NCBI RefSeq assembly: GCF_001999465.1
Contig: NZ_MQMF01000002.1
Coordinates: 806,001-870,000, forward strand
Length of the DNA stretch: 64,000 bases
Direction of reading: 5' to 3'
Source: Fictibacillus arsenicus
Lineage (GTDB): Bacteria; Bacillota; Bacilli; Bacillales; Fictibacillaceae
In this document: piece by piece, positions 8,119 to 15,661 of the stretch
Position numbering within the stretch: position 1 is the first letter of the stretch
Layout: each line of letters opens with the position of its first letter
Translations under genes and position numbers: made by a program
The notes under the pieces: model-generated
Databases searched by the model: none
What the model saw: the letters and a program-made list of their open reading frames with translations, nothing else
Told to the model about the DNA's origin: nothing

Positions 8119-9089
8119 CTTCTCATCATTCCTTTGATGACTGACTGTGTATAATCCTGCAGTTTCTGACCATCTTTTAGAATCCGTTTTAGTTCTTTTC
8201 TTTCATTTTTGTTTAATCCTTTAACATCCAGATAATGAATATCATCATAACTTTCCGTCATTTTTTTGTGATGCATTAACCTATAATGAAGCAGGTTCTC
8301 AAAATCACTTTTATAACCTTGAAGTTCCGTGGCATATTTCGGAAGCTGGGATAATGCTTCAATTCTTGACAGAGTCGAAGCTTCTTCCACCTTTTCTTTT
8401 AATGCTAACAATCGGACAGCATTCACATATGGCAGGAATCCAGATTGCTTGATGTCAATACTGCCAGCATGTGAACCGTGTGTTTCCGGCAAAAACTGCT
8501 GAAAGAAACCGACTGCCTTTTTTGTATGAATTGTATTTTCTAAAAAACGCTCTAACAGATCTGGTTTATCCTTGATGGCGTCGTGAATATGTTTTTTTAA
8601 TTGGAGGTTGTATTCACTTTCTCCTACCAACACCCTCGCATCATAAAAGATCAGCAGATAACGAATGCTGTCAAAACTTTCTTCGTTCAGCCATTTTTTC
8701 AGCTGATCGGTCCAGCTCGCTTTTGATCTGCACCAGACTGGATTCGAACTCATCACGTTGCCATCACAATACGGATAACCCGCTTCATGCAATCCAAAAG
8801 CTAATTCTTTTCCGAAGGTATTAAAGTAAGCGTTGTTCTCTTTGCCATCTTCCTCATAGACGATACCGTGGTCTTGATCGCTTATGATCGCCTGCTCAAA
8901 CCTGCCTGCACTGCCCATGACAAACCAGGCATATTTACATGGAGGAGGTCCCGTTTCTTCTTTCACTTTTTTTAGAGTTGTTTCAAACACTTTTTTCATT
9001 ATAGAATCGTGAAATGCATTCAATTCATCTGAAGATTCTTGTTTTTCGATCTGGCTGTCCCGCCATTGTTTTATTTCGATATATGACAT
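8115..9089 (-). CDS. DUF294 nucleotidyltransferase-like protein
   Basis: A 324-residue protein with the GlnD-like nucleotidyltransferase motif FVMGSAGRFEQAIISDQDHG (residues about 56-75), which supplies the GS and paired aspartates of the polymerase-beta fold. A helical DUF294 C-terminal region follows (around GFLPYVNAVRLLALKEK). Relatives usually also carry CBS or cyclic-nucleotide-binding domains; these are absent. It probably transfers a nucleotide to a protein or small molecule, but the target is unknown. It overlaps the downstream exonuclease gene and follows the ammonium transporter gene on the same strand, separated by a moderate hairpin at 9113-9139. A link to nitrogen signalling is tempting but unproven. 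Confidence 0.8.
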   Translation of the reverse strand: MSYIEIKQWRDSQIEKQESSDELNAFHDSIMKKVFETTLKKVKEETGPPPCKYAWFVMGSAGRFEQAIISDQDHGIVYEEDGKENNAYFNTFGKELAFGLHEAGYPYCDGNVMSSNPVWCRSKASWTDQLKKWLNEESFDSIRYLLIFYDARVLVGESEYNLQLKKHIHDAIKDKPDLLERFLENTIHTKKAVGFFQQFLPETHGSHAGSIDIKQSGFLPYVNAVRLLALKEKVEEASTLSRIEALSQLPKYATELQGYKSDFENLLHYRLMHHKKMTESYDDIHYLDVKGLNKNERKELKRILKDGQKLQDYTQSVIKGMMRR

Positions 9090-9112
9090 TTAAAACACAT
9101 CCAATTGTGTAA

Positions 9113-9139
9113 AAGCATTGAGGCTATCCCCAATGCTTA
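9113..9139 (-). terminator. Hairpin between amt and the DUF294 gene
   Basis: Stem AAGCATTG-A-GG / CC-C-CAATGCTT with TTTT following on the minus strand. It is probably the terminator of the ammonium transporter gene, possibly leaky. Confidence 0.55.
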
Positions 9140-9149
9140 TCACACAGAT

Positions 9150-10424
9150 TTAATTTGCAATTTTATTCTTTTCTTCGTTTGTAATAAAAGCTTCCGGATA
9201 ACCGTAGTTGCCGTGCTCACTTACGTCCAGCCCTATAATCTCTTCTTCCTCACTTACTCGCAATCCTTTCATCACTTTTTTCATGATATATAAAATTGCG
9301 AAAGAGACAGCAAAAGCGTAGATCGCGGATACAGAAACACCCATCGCCTGAACGCCAAGCTGAGAGAATCCTCCTCCATAAAATAATCCAGGCTTACCGA
9401 CCGATGCGAGTTCAGGTGTAGCGAACAGACCCGTTGACAACGTGCCCCAGACACCCGCTGCACCATGAACAGATAATGCATAAATCGGATCATCTACTTT
9501 TAACCGGTCGAAGAACTTTACACTGTAGAATACTAAGATACCGGCTACAAAGCCGATAACAACGGCTGCCCACGTTTCAACGAAAGCACATGATGCCGTA
9601 ATGGCCACAAGTCCTGCAAGTGCACCGTTGAGTATCGTTGGTATATCTGATTTTCCAAGAACCATCCATGAAATGATAAGCGCAGCAACTGCCCCAGCAC
9701 CAGCAGCAATATTTGTGTTAAGTGCAACGAATCCAAAAAAGCCATCATCAACAACAAACGTGCTGCCGCCGTTAAAACCAAACCAGCCAACCCATAATAC
9801 GATGACTCCGAGCGCGGTATAGACTTGGTTGTGACCAAAGATATTGTTAGCAGTACCGTTTTTATTGAACTTGCCAATACGCGGTTTAAGTAAGATCGTT
9901 GCCGCAAATGCAGCCATCGCACCTGTTAAGTGAACAACTGTCGATCCTGCAAAGTCTTGCTTGCCATGTTCAGCCAACCATCCGCCGCCCCAGATCCAAT
10001 GTGCAACAACCGGATAAACAACAACCGAAAAGAGAATCGCGAATACAAGATATGCCGATAACTTTGCGCGCTCTGCAAAACCGCCAAACGCGATGGTTAA
10101 CGAGATGCCGGCAAAAGCTAGCTGAAAAAGAAAAAATGCTGCTGTCGAATAAGGCATGTCACCTGTTTGTTCACCTGAATAAAAAAAGTCTGACAAGCCG
10201 ATAAAGAAATTTGAGTTTCCTCCAAAGATAAATCCGTAGCCAACCGCCCAGAACACGATGGATGCCAGCCCGAACGTAAAGACTGTTTTTCCGGCAATGT
10301 GACCAGCGTTTTTCATTCTAGTCGAACCTGCTTCAAGTAAAATGAATCCACCTTGCATCAAAATAACGAGCAGTGCACCTAGCACCAGCCACACACTATT
10401 CAACGAAAATATGATTTCTTCCAT
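9150..10424 (-). CDS. amt: Ammonium transporter (Amt/NrgA family)
   Basis: A 424-residue membrane protein of the Amt/MEP/Rh family with about 11 helices. Diagnostic segments are ILMQGGFILLEAGSTRMKNA near the N terminus, STVVHLTGAMAAFAATILLK, and ALSVHGAAGVWGTLSTGLFA, holding the conserved pore and family signature residues. It imports ammonium when nitrogen is scarce. In Bacillus subtilis nrgA is followed by the PII gene nrgB; here no PII gene follows. A perfect TnrA box centred 76 bases before the start, with a TATAGA -10 about 40 bases closer, predicts activation by TnrA. Confidence 0.93.
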   Translation of the reverse strand: MEEIIFSLNSVWLVLGALLVILMQGGFILLEAGSTRMKNAGHIAGKTVFTFGLASIVFWAVGYGFIFGGNSNFFIGLSDFFYSGEQTGDMPYSTAAFFLFQLAFAGISLTIAFGGFAERAKLSAYLVFAILFSVVVYPVVAHWIWGGGWLAEHGKQDFAGSTVVHLTGAMAAFAATILLKPRIGKFNKNGTANNIFGHNQVYTALGVIVLWVGWFGFNGGSTFVVDDGFFGFVALNTNIAAGAGAVAALIISWMVLGKSDIPTILNGALAGLVAITASCAFVETWAAVVIGFVAGILVFYSVKFFDRLKVDDPIYALSVHGAAGVWGTLSTGLFATPELASVGKPGLFYGGGFSQLGVQAMGVSVSAIYAFAVSFAILYIMKKVMKGLRVSEEEEIIGLDVSEHGNYGYPEAFITNEEKNKIAN

Positions 10425-10491
10425 TCTAGAACGCCCCCTGTATGTGATATTTCTTTCATTCTATACAGTTCTGGCGTAGATTCTACTATCA

Positions 10492-10508
10492 TGTCAGAAA
10501 ATCTAACA
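10492..10508. promoter_or_regulatory. TnrA box upstream of the ammonium transporter gene
   Basis: TGTCAGAAAATCTAACA matches TGTNA-N7-TNACA exactly. Its centre lies roughly 45 bases upstream of the start expected from the TATAGA at about 10460-10465, the position used for activation by TnrA. Confidence 0.85.
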
Positions 10509-10635
10509 TGGTTTTTCGGTGTAATCATATGATCCGTTTTCTTTACTTTTCTATTACAAATATTTGAAGAATAAAGGGACAGCCAGCTAATAGGGAGAAT
10601 TTATTATTATTCTGAAATACGAAGGGGGTTCAATT

Positions 10636-10833
10636 TTGAATAAAGATCATTTTGAACTGTTTCTAGTTGAAGCTGCCATTGAAAACAGATTGCATCGTGT
10701 GGTGTATACTGTTCCTTCAGTACCTGAGGCGTATGAGAAGTTTATGGGGGAAATTAAGAACAACCAGGATGTGCAGAAGATTAAATCACTTTCTGTGAAA
10801 AAAGGGACGATCCCGATCGACATTTTCAAATAA
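10636..10833 (+). CDS. 65-residue hypothetical protein
   Basis: The frame starts with TTG at 10636 behind AAGGGGG and encodes a 65-residue soluble protein (start MNKDHFELFLVEAAIENRLH, end KKGTIPIDIFK). No motif is recognised. It reads outward from the ammonium transporter promoter region and ends 16 bases before a very strong terminator. That terminator plus the ribosome binding site support a real short gene. Function unknown; its divergent placement near a TnrA box makes nitrogen-dependent expression conceivable. Confidence 0.65.
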   Translation: MNKDHFELFLVEAAIENRLHRVVYTVPSVPEAYEKFMGEIKNNQDVQKIKSLSVKKGTIPIDIFK

Positions 10834-10849
10834 TATTATGACGAAGTGA

Positions 10850-10885
10850 AAGGGAACTTCCTTATTGTTGGGAAGTTCCCTTTTT
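10850..10885 (+). terminator. Terminator of the 65-codon gene
   Basis: Perfect 12-bp stem AAGGGAACTTCC / GGAAGTTCCCTT with a TTTTT tail. Confidence 0.88.
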
Positions 10886-10924
10886 AGTATTTTTTGCAAG
10901 TACGTCTGACGTAAACATTTTGAA

Positions 10925-11022
10925 AGTAGTTGATTTCCGTTCCAGGTGCTCGCTTTCCGCGGGGCGCGCGGTGAGCCTCCTGCCGCTGGAGTCTCGCACC
11001 TTGCACTCCAATCAACTTTACA
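10925..11022. repeat. Dispersed intergenic repeat, copy 1
   Basis: About 98 bases from GTAGTTGATTTCCGTTCCAG to CACTCCAATCAACTT, GC-rich in the middle (CGCTTTCCGCGGGGCGCGCG). It matches the reverse complement of 33797-33936, except that the other copy has an extra internal segment, and its right end recurs at 4829-4868. It has GTTGAT / ATCAAC terminal inverted ends and no coding potential. Confidence 0.75.
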
Positions 11023-11091
11023 AAGAAGAACGTCTTAAAAACTCTATAGCAACATCATTTTGATAAGAGCCTTTCGCGAACACTATTTCTA

Positions 11092-12066
11092 TTAGAAGGT
11101 ATTAACCTCTGCATCATGCATTTCGTTCTTAGCGGGGGGTTCTTCTGTTCTTTTTCCCCACCACGTTGCTAAGAGAGGACCTGAGATGTTGTGCCATACG
11201 CTGAAGATGGCACTCGGAACAGCTGCGAGCGGTGAAAAGTGAGCAACTGCGAGTGCAGCACCCAGCCCTGAGTTCTGCATACCTACTTCTATCGAAATTG
11301 CCTTTTGGTCGGCAAAGTTTAGCTTTAATGCTTTTGCGATAAGAAAGCCGATTAAAAGTCCGAGCACATTATGAAGGACAACAATTGAGAAAATCAACAG
11401 ACCCGTTTCAGCGATCTTCCCGGCATTTACTGCCACTACAGCAGATGCAACGGCTACGATTCCCACAACAGAAATAAGAGGCAGTACGGCAATGCTTTTT
11501 TCAACCTGCTTGCGGAATAAAATTTTCACCACAATCCCTAAAACAATTGGGACTAGCACAATCTGTACGATTGATAAAAGCAGGTCACCCGCTGAAACAG
11601 CAAGCCATTTACTCGCAAACACTAGTGTTAATGCCGGTGTAAGGATTGGCGCTAACAAAGTTGATACAGATGTTACTGCCACCGATAACGCTGTGTTTCC
11701 TTTTGCTAAAAACGTCATCACATTCGATGCTGTTCCACCTGGGCAGCACCCTACCAATATGACGCCGACTGCCACTTCAGGCTCCAGACGGAAAAGTACA
11801 GCTAATCCAAAAGCTAAGAGCGGCATGATCGTATATTGAGCAATCACTCCGATCATAACGCTTTTTGGCTGCTGAAAAACTGCTTTAAAATCATCAAGTG
11901 ATAAAGTCAGTCCCATGCCAAACATAATTATGCCCAGTAACAGGGCAATGTGGGGAGCAATCCATGTGAATCCACCTGGAATAAAAAAGGCTAAGATGGC
12001 AAAAAGAATCACCCAAACTGCAAATGTACTGCCTGCTGCTTTACTTACTTTCTCTAGAAAACTCAT
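11092..12066 (-). CDS. Bile acid:sodium symporter (BASS) family transporter
   Basis: A 324-residue integral membrane protein with about 9-10 helices. The start at 12066 follows AAAGGAGAG; the longer open frame to 12117 lacks a site. Conserved BASS features include GIIMFGMGLTLSLDDFKAVF near residue 40, VILVGCCPGGTASNVMTFLA near 95-115 and SIEVGMQNSGLGAALA near 255, the last two lying in the crossed discontinuous helices that form the sodium and substrate sites. Bacterial members import organic anions such as pantoate or keto acids. Substrate is unknown. It is monocistronic. Confidence 0.88.
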   Translation of the reverse strand: MSFLEKVSKAAGSTFAVWVILFAILAFFIPGGFTWIAPHIALLLGIIMFGMGLTLSLDDFKAVFQQPKSVMIGVIAQYTIMPLLAFGLAVLFRLEPEVAVGVILVGCCPGGTASNVMTFLAKGNTALSVAVTSVSTLLAPILTPALTLVFASKWLAVSAGDLLLSIVQIVLVPIVLGIVVKILFRKQVEKSIAVLPLISVVGIVAVASAVVAVNAGKIAETGLLIFSIVVLHNVLGLLIGFLIAKALKLNFADQKAISIEVGMQNSGLGAALAVAHFSPLAAVPSAIFSVWHNISGPLLATWWGKRTEEPPAKNEMHDAEVNTF

Positions 12067-12182
12067 GGTTCTCACTCTCCTTTTATGAGAGTATAAACTA
12101 GTTATCAGAAATTTCAATATATATTCAGTTAAAAGTTGAAATAATGTTTGTTCAGCTGCCTCTATACGTGAAATTTATTTTT

Positions 12183-12256
12183 GTTGGGTCACAGTGTTTT
12201 TTTGTACGGTCGCGTCAATTTTTTGTTCGGTTCCTCCGATTTTTTGTTCAAATCGG
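12183..12256 (+). repeat. 21-bp-period array, GTTCGGT core, copy A1
   Basis: Core positions start at 12183 (GTTGGGT), 12204 (GTACGGT), 12225 (GTTCGGT) and 12246 (GTTCAAA), each exactly 21 bases after the last. Each core is followed by about 7 unconserved bases and then a T-run of 5-7. It lies just past the stop of the minus-strand gene at 12278. The same core and period recur at 41314. Confidence 0.8.
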
Positions 12257-12277
12257 TAACAGCAATGGATTCGTTTA

Positions 12278-13146
12278 TTAACACTCCATCGCATCCAGCC
12301 AGTTATAACGCGGCTTTTTCGCCATATGCTCCTTTCTCTTTTGCACGCCAAACATGCCACATAATGTCCCATAGAAATATTGCCCAAATGTGGTCTTGAT
12401 TTTACGGTTTTTGTAGTGAAAAACGGTTGTTTTGAAGGCATCGATGGTAACGGAGATCATAAATTCCAGAGGCATATCGAAGTTGAACTTATCATAAGCG
12501 AGGCGAGCCTTTTGCCAAAATCTATAAATCTCTATGGCTCTGTTATAAAAAGGTTTTACTGTTTGTATGAACTCATTTGGAACATTGTCAGGAGTAAAGG
12601 TTTCATCGAGGTCTTTAAGAGAGGGATTTTCTGTAGTTGTGTTTGTCGAGGCGCTTTCCTTACGTATGTTTATCTTTTGATCTTGATGATTTATTAAGAG
12701 ATTTATAGTTTCCGTCTCATTTTCCGTGTGTACAGCCCTACTGTCACTAGCGTTCTCATCATTTCCACGGTGGATCACTTCCGTTTCACCCGTTGGATCA
12801 AAACGCTGAAACACAAAGACGTTATGCGCAAATCCGCCGCTTGATCTGTATGTTTTATGAACAACTAGAATGCCAGCTTTCTTTGCTTTCCGAATCATTC
12901 GGATAAATGATGCCCTGGACACTCCAGCCCCCTTTTCGCCGCTTTTTTTAACAAGAGTATCGATTTTAGCGTTCGCCACACCTGGCACCACGACACTATA
13001 TTGACTCAGCAACTCAAAAGCTATGAACTCAGATTTTGTAAAAAGCTGATGATGATCCTCTAAAAAGTTTTTCTATGTTCGTTAAATTCTCCCACATTAG
13101 TAAACTTGCTAAATCTTGTGAACTGCTTAATATTCCCTGCTCTCAA
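12278..13146 (-). pseudogene. Frameshifted helix-turn-helix protein gene
   Basis: The main open part (12278-13012) encodes a winged-helix-like region (PGVANAKIDTLVKKSGEKG, VSRASFIRMIRKAKKAGILV) and a C-terminal segment ending RYNWLDAME. Upstream in the same frame, HHQLFTKSEFIAFELLSQ continues the protein to about 13065. A second frame then supplies a plausible N terminus (MRAGNIKQFTRFSKFTNVGE, TTG at 13146 behind AAGGGGGAAG). The two frames join at a T5 run (plus-strand A-run 13062-13066); one more T would give an intact gene of about 289 codons. It resembles Bacillus HTH proteins of unknown, possibly plasmid- or replication-related, origin. Repeat arrays flank both ends. Confidence 0.6.
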
Positions 13147-13266
13147 TCTTCTTCCCCCTTAACATTTGACTCACCTATAAGTGTTTTGAAAAAAGGAAAA
13201 AGAGCCATTAACTAAAAAAATATATAGTGGAAGTTGATAGCCGTTAACTAAATTTGTCGAAAATAA

Positions 13267-13384
13267 CGTTTATTTTAAATAACGTGCGATTAATTTATTT
13301 AACGTGGGATTTTAATCCGGTTTCGTGGGATTATTTTATTTAACGTGGGATTTTTATTTGTTTTCGTGGGATCTTCGATTTGAG
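13267..13384 (+). repeat. 20-21-bp-period array, CGTGGGATT core, copy B1
   Basis: CGT(G)GGATT cores begin at 13267 (weak), 13283, 13303, 13324, 13344 and 13365, spaced 16, 20, 21, 20 and 21 bases. The intervening sequence is AT-rich and unconserved. It lies between the 5' end of a frameshifted gene and the 3' end of the ABC-F gene. The same core occurs on the other strand at 54191-54285. Confidence 0.78.
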
Positions 13385-13489
13385 ACGGCATTTCAAGCAA
13401 AGGGCGTCCGTTCGATACAGACTTTCTCCAAAATGTCTCCTCCATGTAAACATGGACTTTGTTAAATAGATGTTCTGAACAATAAAAAG

Positions 13490-13527
13490 ACTAACTCAAA
13501 GGTTTTGCCCTTTTTGAGTTAGCTTTT
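13490..13527. terminator. Terminator of the ABC-F gene
   Basis: Stem CTAACTCAAA / TTTGAGTTAG, with an A-rich left flank and a T-rich right flank, seven bases beyond the minus-strand stop codon. Confidence 0.75.
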
Positions 13528-13533
13528 TCTGCT

Positions 13534-15264
13534 TTATAGCTTTAATTTCAGCTGTCTCTTTCTTTCCATATAATTTTTCAAGTCCTGATCGACTTGCGAA
13601 TACTCATCCGTACCAGTTTTACAGAAACTGATCTTACCGAGCAATTCTGTAATTTTATTTTCTACCAGTGCAAGTTCTTCGACCAATTTTTGATCATGCG
13701 TTGTGTTTTTCTCTGCCCTCTTTTCTTCATATTCCCTTAACCCCATCTCATAGCGATTAATACGCTTATTCTCAATAACTAGCAGTTTATCGCAAAGCTT
13801 CTCCACGAAAAATCTGTCATGAGAGACGATGATGAGGGTGCCGTTAAATTCACTCAGTGTTTCTTCAAGCTGCTCCCGGCTTGGCAGGTCCAGATGATTC
13901 GTTGGCTCATCAAGAATAAGAACGTCATAGTCTTGAAGAATCATCTGCACGAGCTTCACCCGTGTGCGTTCCCCTAAACTAAAATGAGAGATCGGCTTTG
14001 CTAGTTTAGCGTTATCGATTCCCATGTTCGCAAAAATGGTTTCTGCTTTTCTAACTCGTTCCCGTTCCTCAATCATTAAATATTCATAGACGTTCTTCTC
14101 TTCAGGAAGATCACTGACATCCTGCGACAAATAGGCGATCTTCATCGATTCACTTTTCCAGATAGAGCCCTTCGTTAACGGCTCTTCTCCAAGCAGCATC
14201 TTAATAAAAGTCGTCTTCCCCGCTCCGTTTGAACCGAGCAGTCCAACCCTTTCACCATGCTTAATGTAAAAGTGACTTTTTTCGAATAAAAGATTGTCGC
14301 CGAACTGCTTTGTTAACCCGCGTGCTTCAATCAATCTCTTTCCTCTTTTTCCGGCAGAATCGAAATGAAAGAAAACGTCTGTCTCTTCTTTTGGCTTTTC
14401 AACATCCTTTTTGGACAACTCCAGATTCAACCGGCTCAGCTTCGACTTCACCTGTTTATCCTTTTTCTTCGCTTTTGCCCGTTCGAACTGCTTGAGCCCC
14501 ATCTGCCTGTTTTCAGATAGTGAGCCGCCTTTCCCTGCCTGGCGGTGTGCTTTATCAGCAAATTTCTTGATTGTGGTAACTTGTTGTTCAATCATCGCAA
14601 CCTTTCGCTGCTGCTTCTCATAATCACGTTTCTGCTGTTCATACCGGCGACTTTTCTCTGCACGGTATGCGGAATAGTTTCCTTCATACACGGTCAGCTT
14701 TCCGTCTTCGATCTCAAAGATTTTTTTCACCGTCTGATCCAGAAAACGGCGGTCGTGCGAAATGATGAGAGCAGCTCCAGCATATCGGCCCACTTCTTCT
14801 GTGAGCCAAGTGATCCCCTGAAGGTCCAGATGATTGGTAGGCTCATCTAGAATCAAGAACTCTGGATGATTTGCCCAAATCTTCGCGATCGATAATTTCA
14901 ACCTCTCACCTCCGCTTAGGTGCTGAAACTCTTCTCTTTCAATAATGTCTTTATGAAGACCAAGCCTTTTACTTGTTTGAAACAGTTCTTCCGCTGAATT
15001 TGTTAATTCGTTTTCCACATTCAGCGTATAATCTGTTGATTGCGGCAGATAGCCCATCTTCAAGTTTGAAGGCCACGTTGTGATCGATCCCTTATCGTGT
15101 TCCACGCTTCCCATCAGCATATTCACAAGCGTCGTTTTTCCGCTTCCGTTCCAGCCAACAAGCCCGATCTTTTCACCATGCCTGATTTCAAAACTTATAT
15201 CTTTTAAAACTTCTCGTTCTCCAAATTTCTTCTGCAGGTTCTTTACTTGTAATACGATAGACAT
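13534..15264 (-). CDS. ABC-F family ATPase (probable ribosome protection type)
   Basis: A 576-residue soluble protein with two ABC domains and no membrane segment. Domain 1 has Walker A GLVGWNGSGKTTL near residue 36 and signature LSGGERLKLSIAK; domain 2 has GLLGSNGAGKTTF near 342 and signature SLGERTRVKLV. Both carry DEPTNHLDL. A charged interdomain linker (roughly residues 205-300) corresponds to the P-site tRNA interaction motif region of ABC-F proteins. Some members rescue stalled ribosomes; others give resistance to macrolides, lincosamides, streptogramins or pleuromutilins. The 280-base leader with a conditional terminator favours the antibiotic-resistance group. Start ATG follows GAGGTGA. 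Spectrum is unknown. Confidence 0.88.
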   Translation of the reverse strand: MSIVLQVKNLQKKFGEREVLKDISFEIRHGEKIGLVGWNGSGKTTLVNMLMGSVEHDKGSITTWPSNLKMGYLPQSTDYTLNVENELTNSAEELFQTSKRLGLHKDIIEREEFQHLSGGERLKLSIAKIWANHPEFLILDEPTNHLDLQGITWLTEEVGRYAGAALIISHDRRFLDQTVKKIFEIEDGKLTVYEGNYSAYRAEKSRRYEQQKRDYEKQQRKVAMIEQQVTTIKKFADKAHRQAGKGGSLSENRQMGLKQFERAKAKKKDKQVKSKLSRLNLELSKKDVEKPKEETDVFFHFDSAGKRGKRLIEARGLTKQFGDNLLFEKSHFYIKHGERVGLLGSNGAGKTTFIKMLLGEEPLTKGSIWKSESMKIAYLSQDVSDLPEEKNVYEYLMIEERERVRKAETIFANMGIDNAKLAKPISHFSLGERTRVKLVQMILQDYDVLILDEPTNHLDLPSREQLEETLSEFNGTLIIVSHDRFFVEKLCDKLLVIENKRINRYEMGLREYEEKRAEKNTTHDQKLVEELALVENKITELLGKISFCKTGTDEYSQVDQDLKNYMERKRQLKLKL

Positions 15265-15305
15265 GCAGCATCACCTCGTCATCTGTTATTGAGTGGGAGG
15301 CTAAA

Positions 15306-15337
15306 CAAAAAACCTCCCTGGAGATCCCAGAGAGGTT
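15306..15337 (-). promoter_or_regulatory. Leader terminator (attenuator) of the ABC-F gene
   Basis: The minus-strand RNA can form AACCTC-T-CTGG / CCAG-G-GAGGTT followed by TTTTTT, 42 bases before the ABC-F start, so it must be conditional. An upstream segment at 15455-15462 reads CCTGGAGA in the RNA and is exactly complementary to TCTCCAGG in this hairpin, giving an alternative antiterminator. Two short upstream frames exist (GTG, 13 codons, starting MEKSYFLRLT and ending right before CCTGGAGA; and an ATG frame running through the hairpin); neither has a strong ribosome site. Confidence 0.72.
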
Positions 15338-15552
15338 GTACCGCAAATTTGCATTGACACGTATCCAAATAAACACAAAAACAAAAGTTTTTTGTGTGAA
15401 ATCATATTAGGAATGATGGTACTTGTGTACGCAAAATGGGCAGACTGATCCTATTCTCCAGGTCTCACTTATTATGAGTTAGCCTAAGAAAATAAGATTT
15501 TTCCACATCAGCGCAGTACCGTTCCTTTCCCAAATGACTTCTTACAGTTTAT

Positions 15553-15581
15553 AGTATATTTTGGCAAAACCAGATTGTCAA
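15553..15581 (-). promoter_or_regulatory. Sigma A promoter of the ABC-F gene
   Basis: Minus-strand TTGACA (15576-15581) and TATACT (15553-15558) are separated by 17 bases, near-consensus for sigma A, about 290 bases before the ABC-F start. Transcription from here would cross the leader terminator. Confidence 0.78.
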
Positions 15582-15661
15582 ATTAGATTTAAAATAAAGG
15601 TATTTACATCTAAATGTCTAATAGGAATATTATTCAAATTTTGTCGAGAGGTGAAAGAATC

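Noticed and set aside
15312-15546. ABC-F leader as a T-box
   Set aside because: It contains GCGGTAC near the terminator, but the T-box core (GGTGGTACCGCG) is not present and there is no recognisable stem I, unlike the true T-box at 54330.
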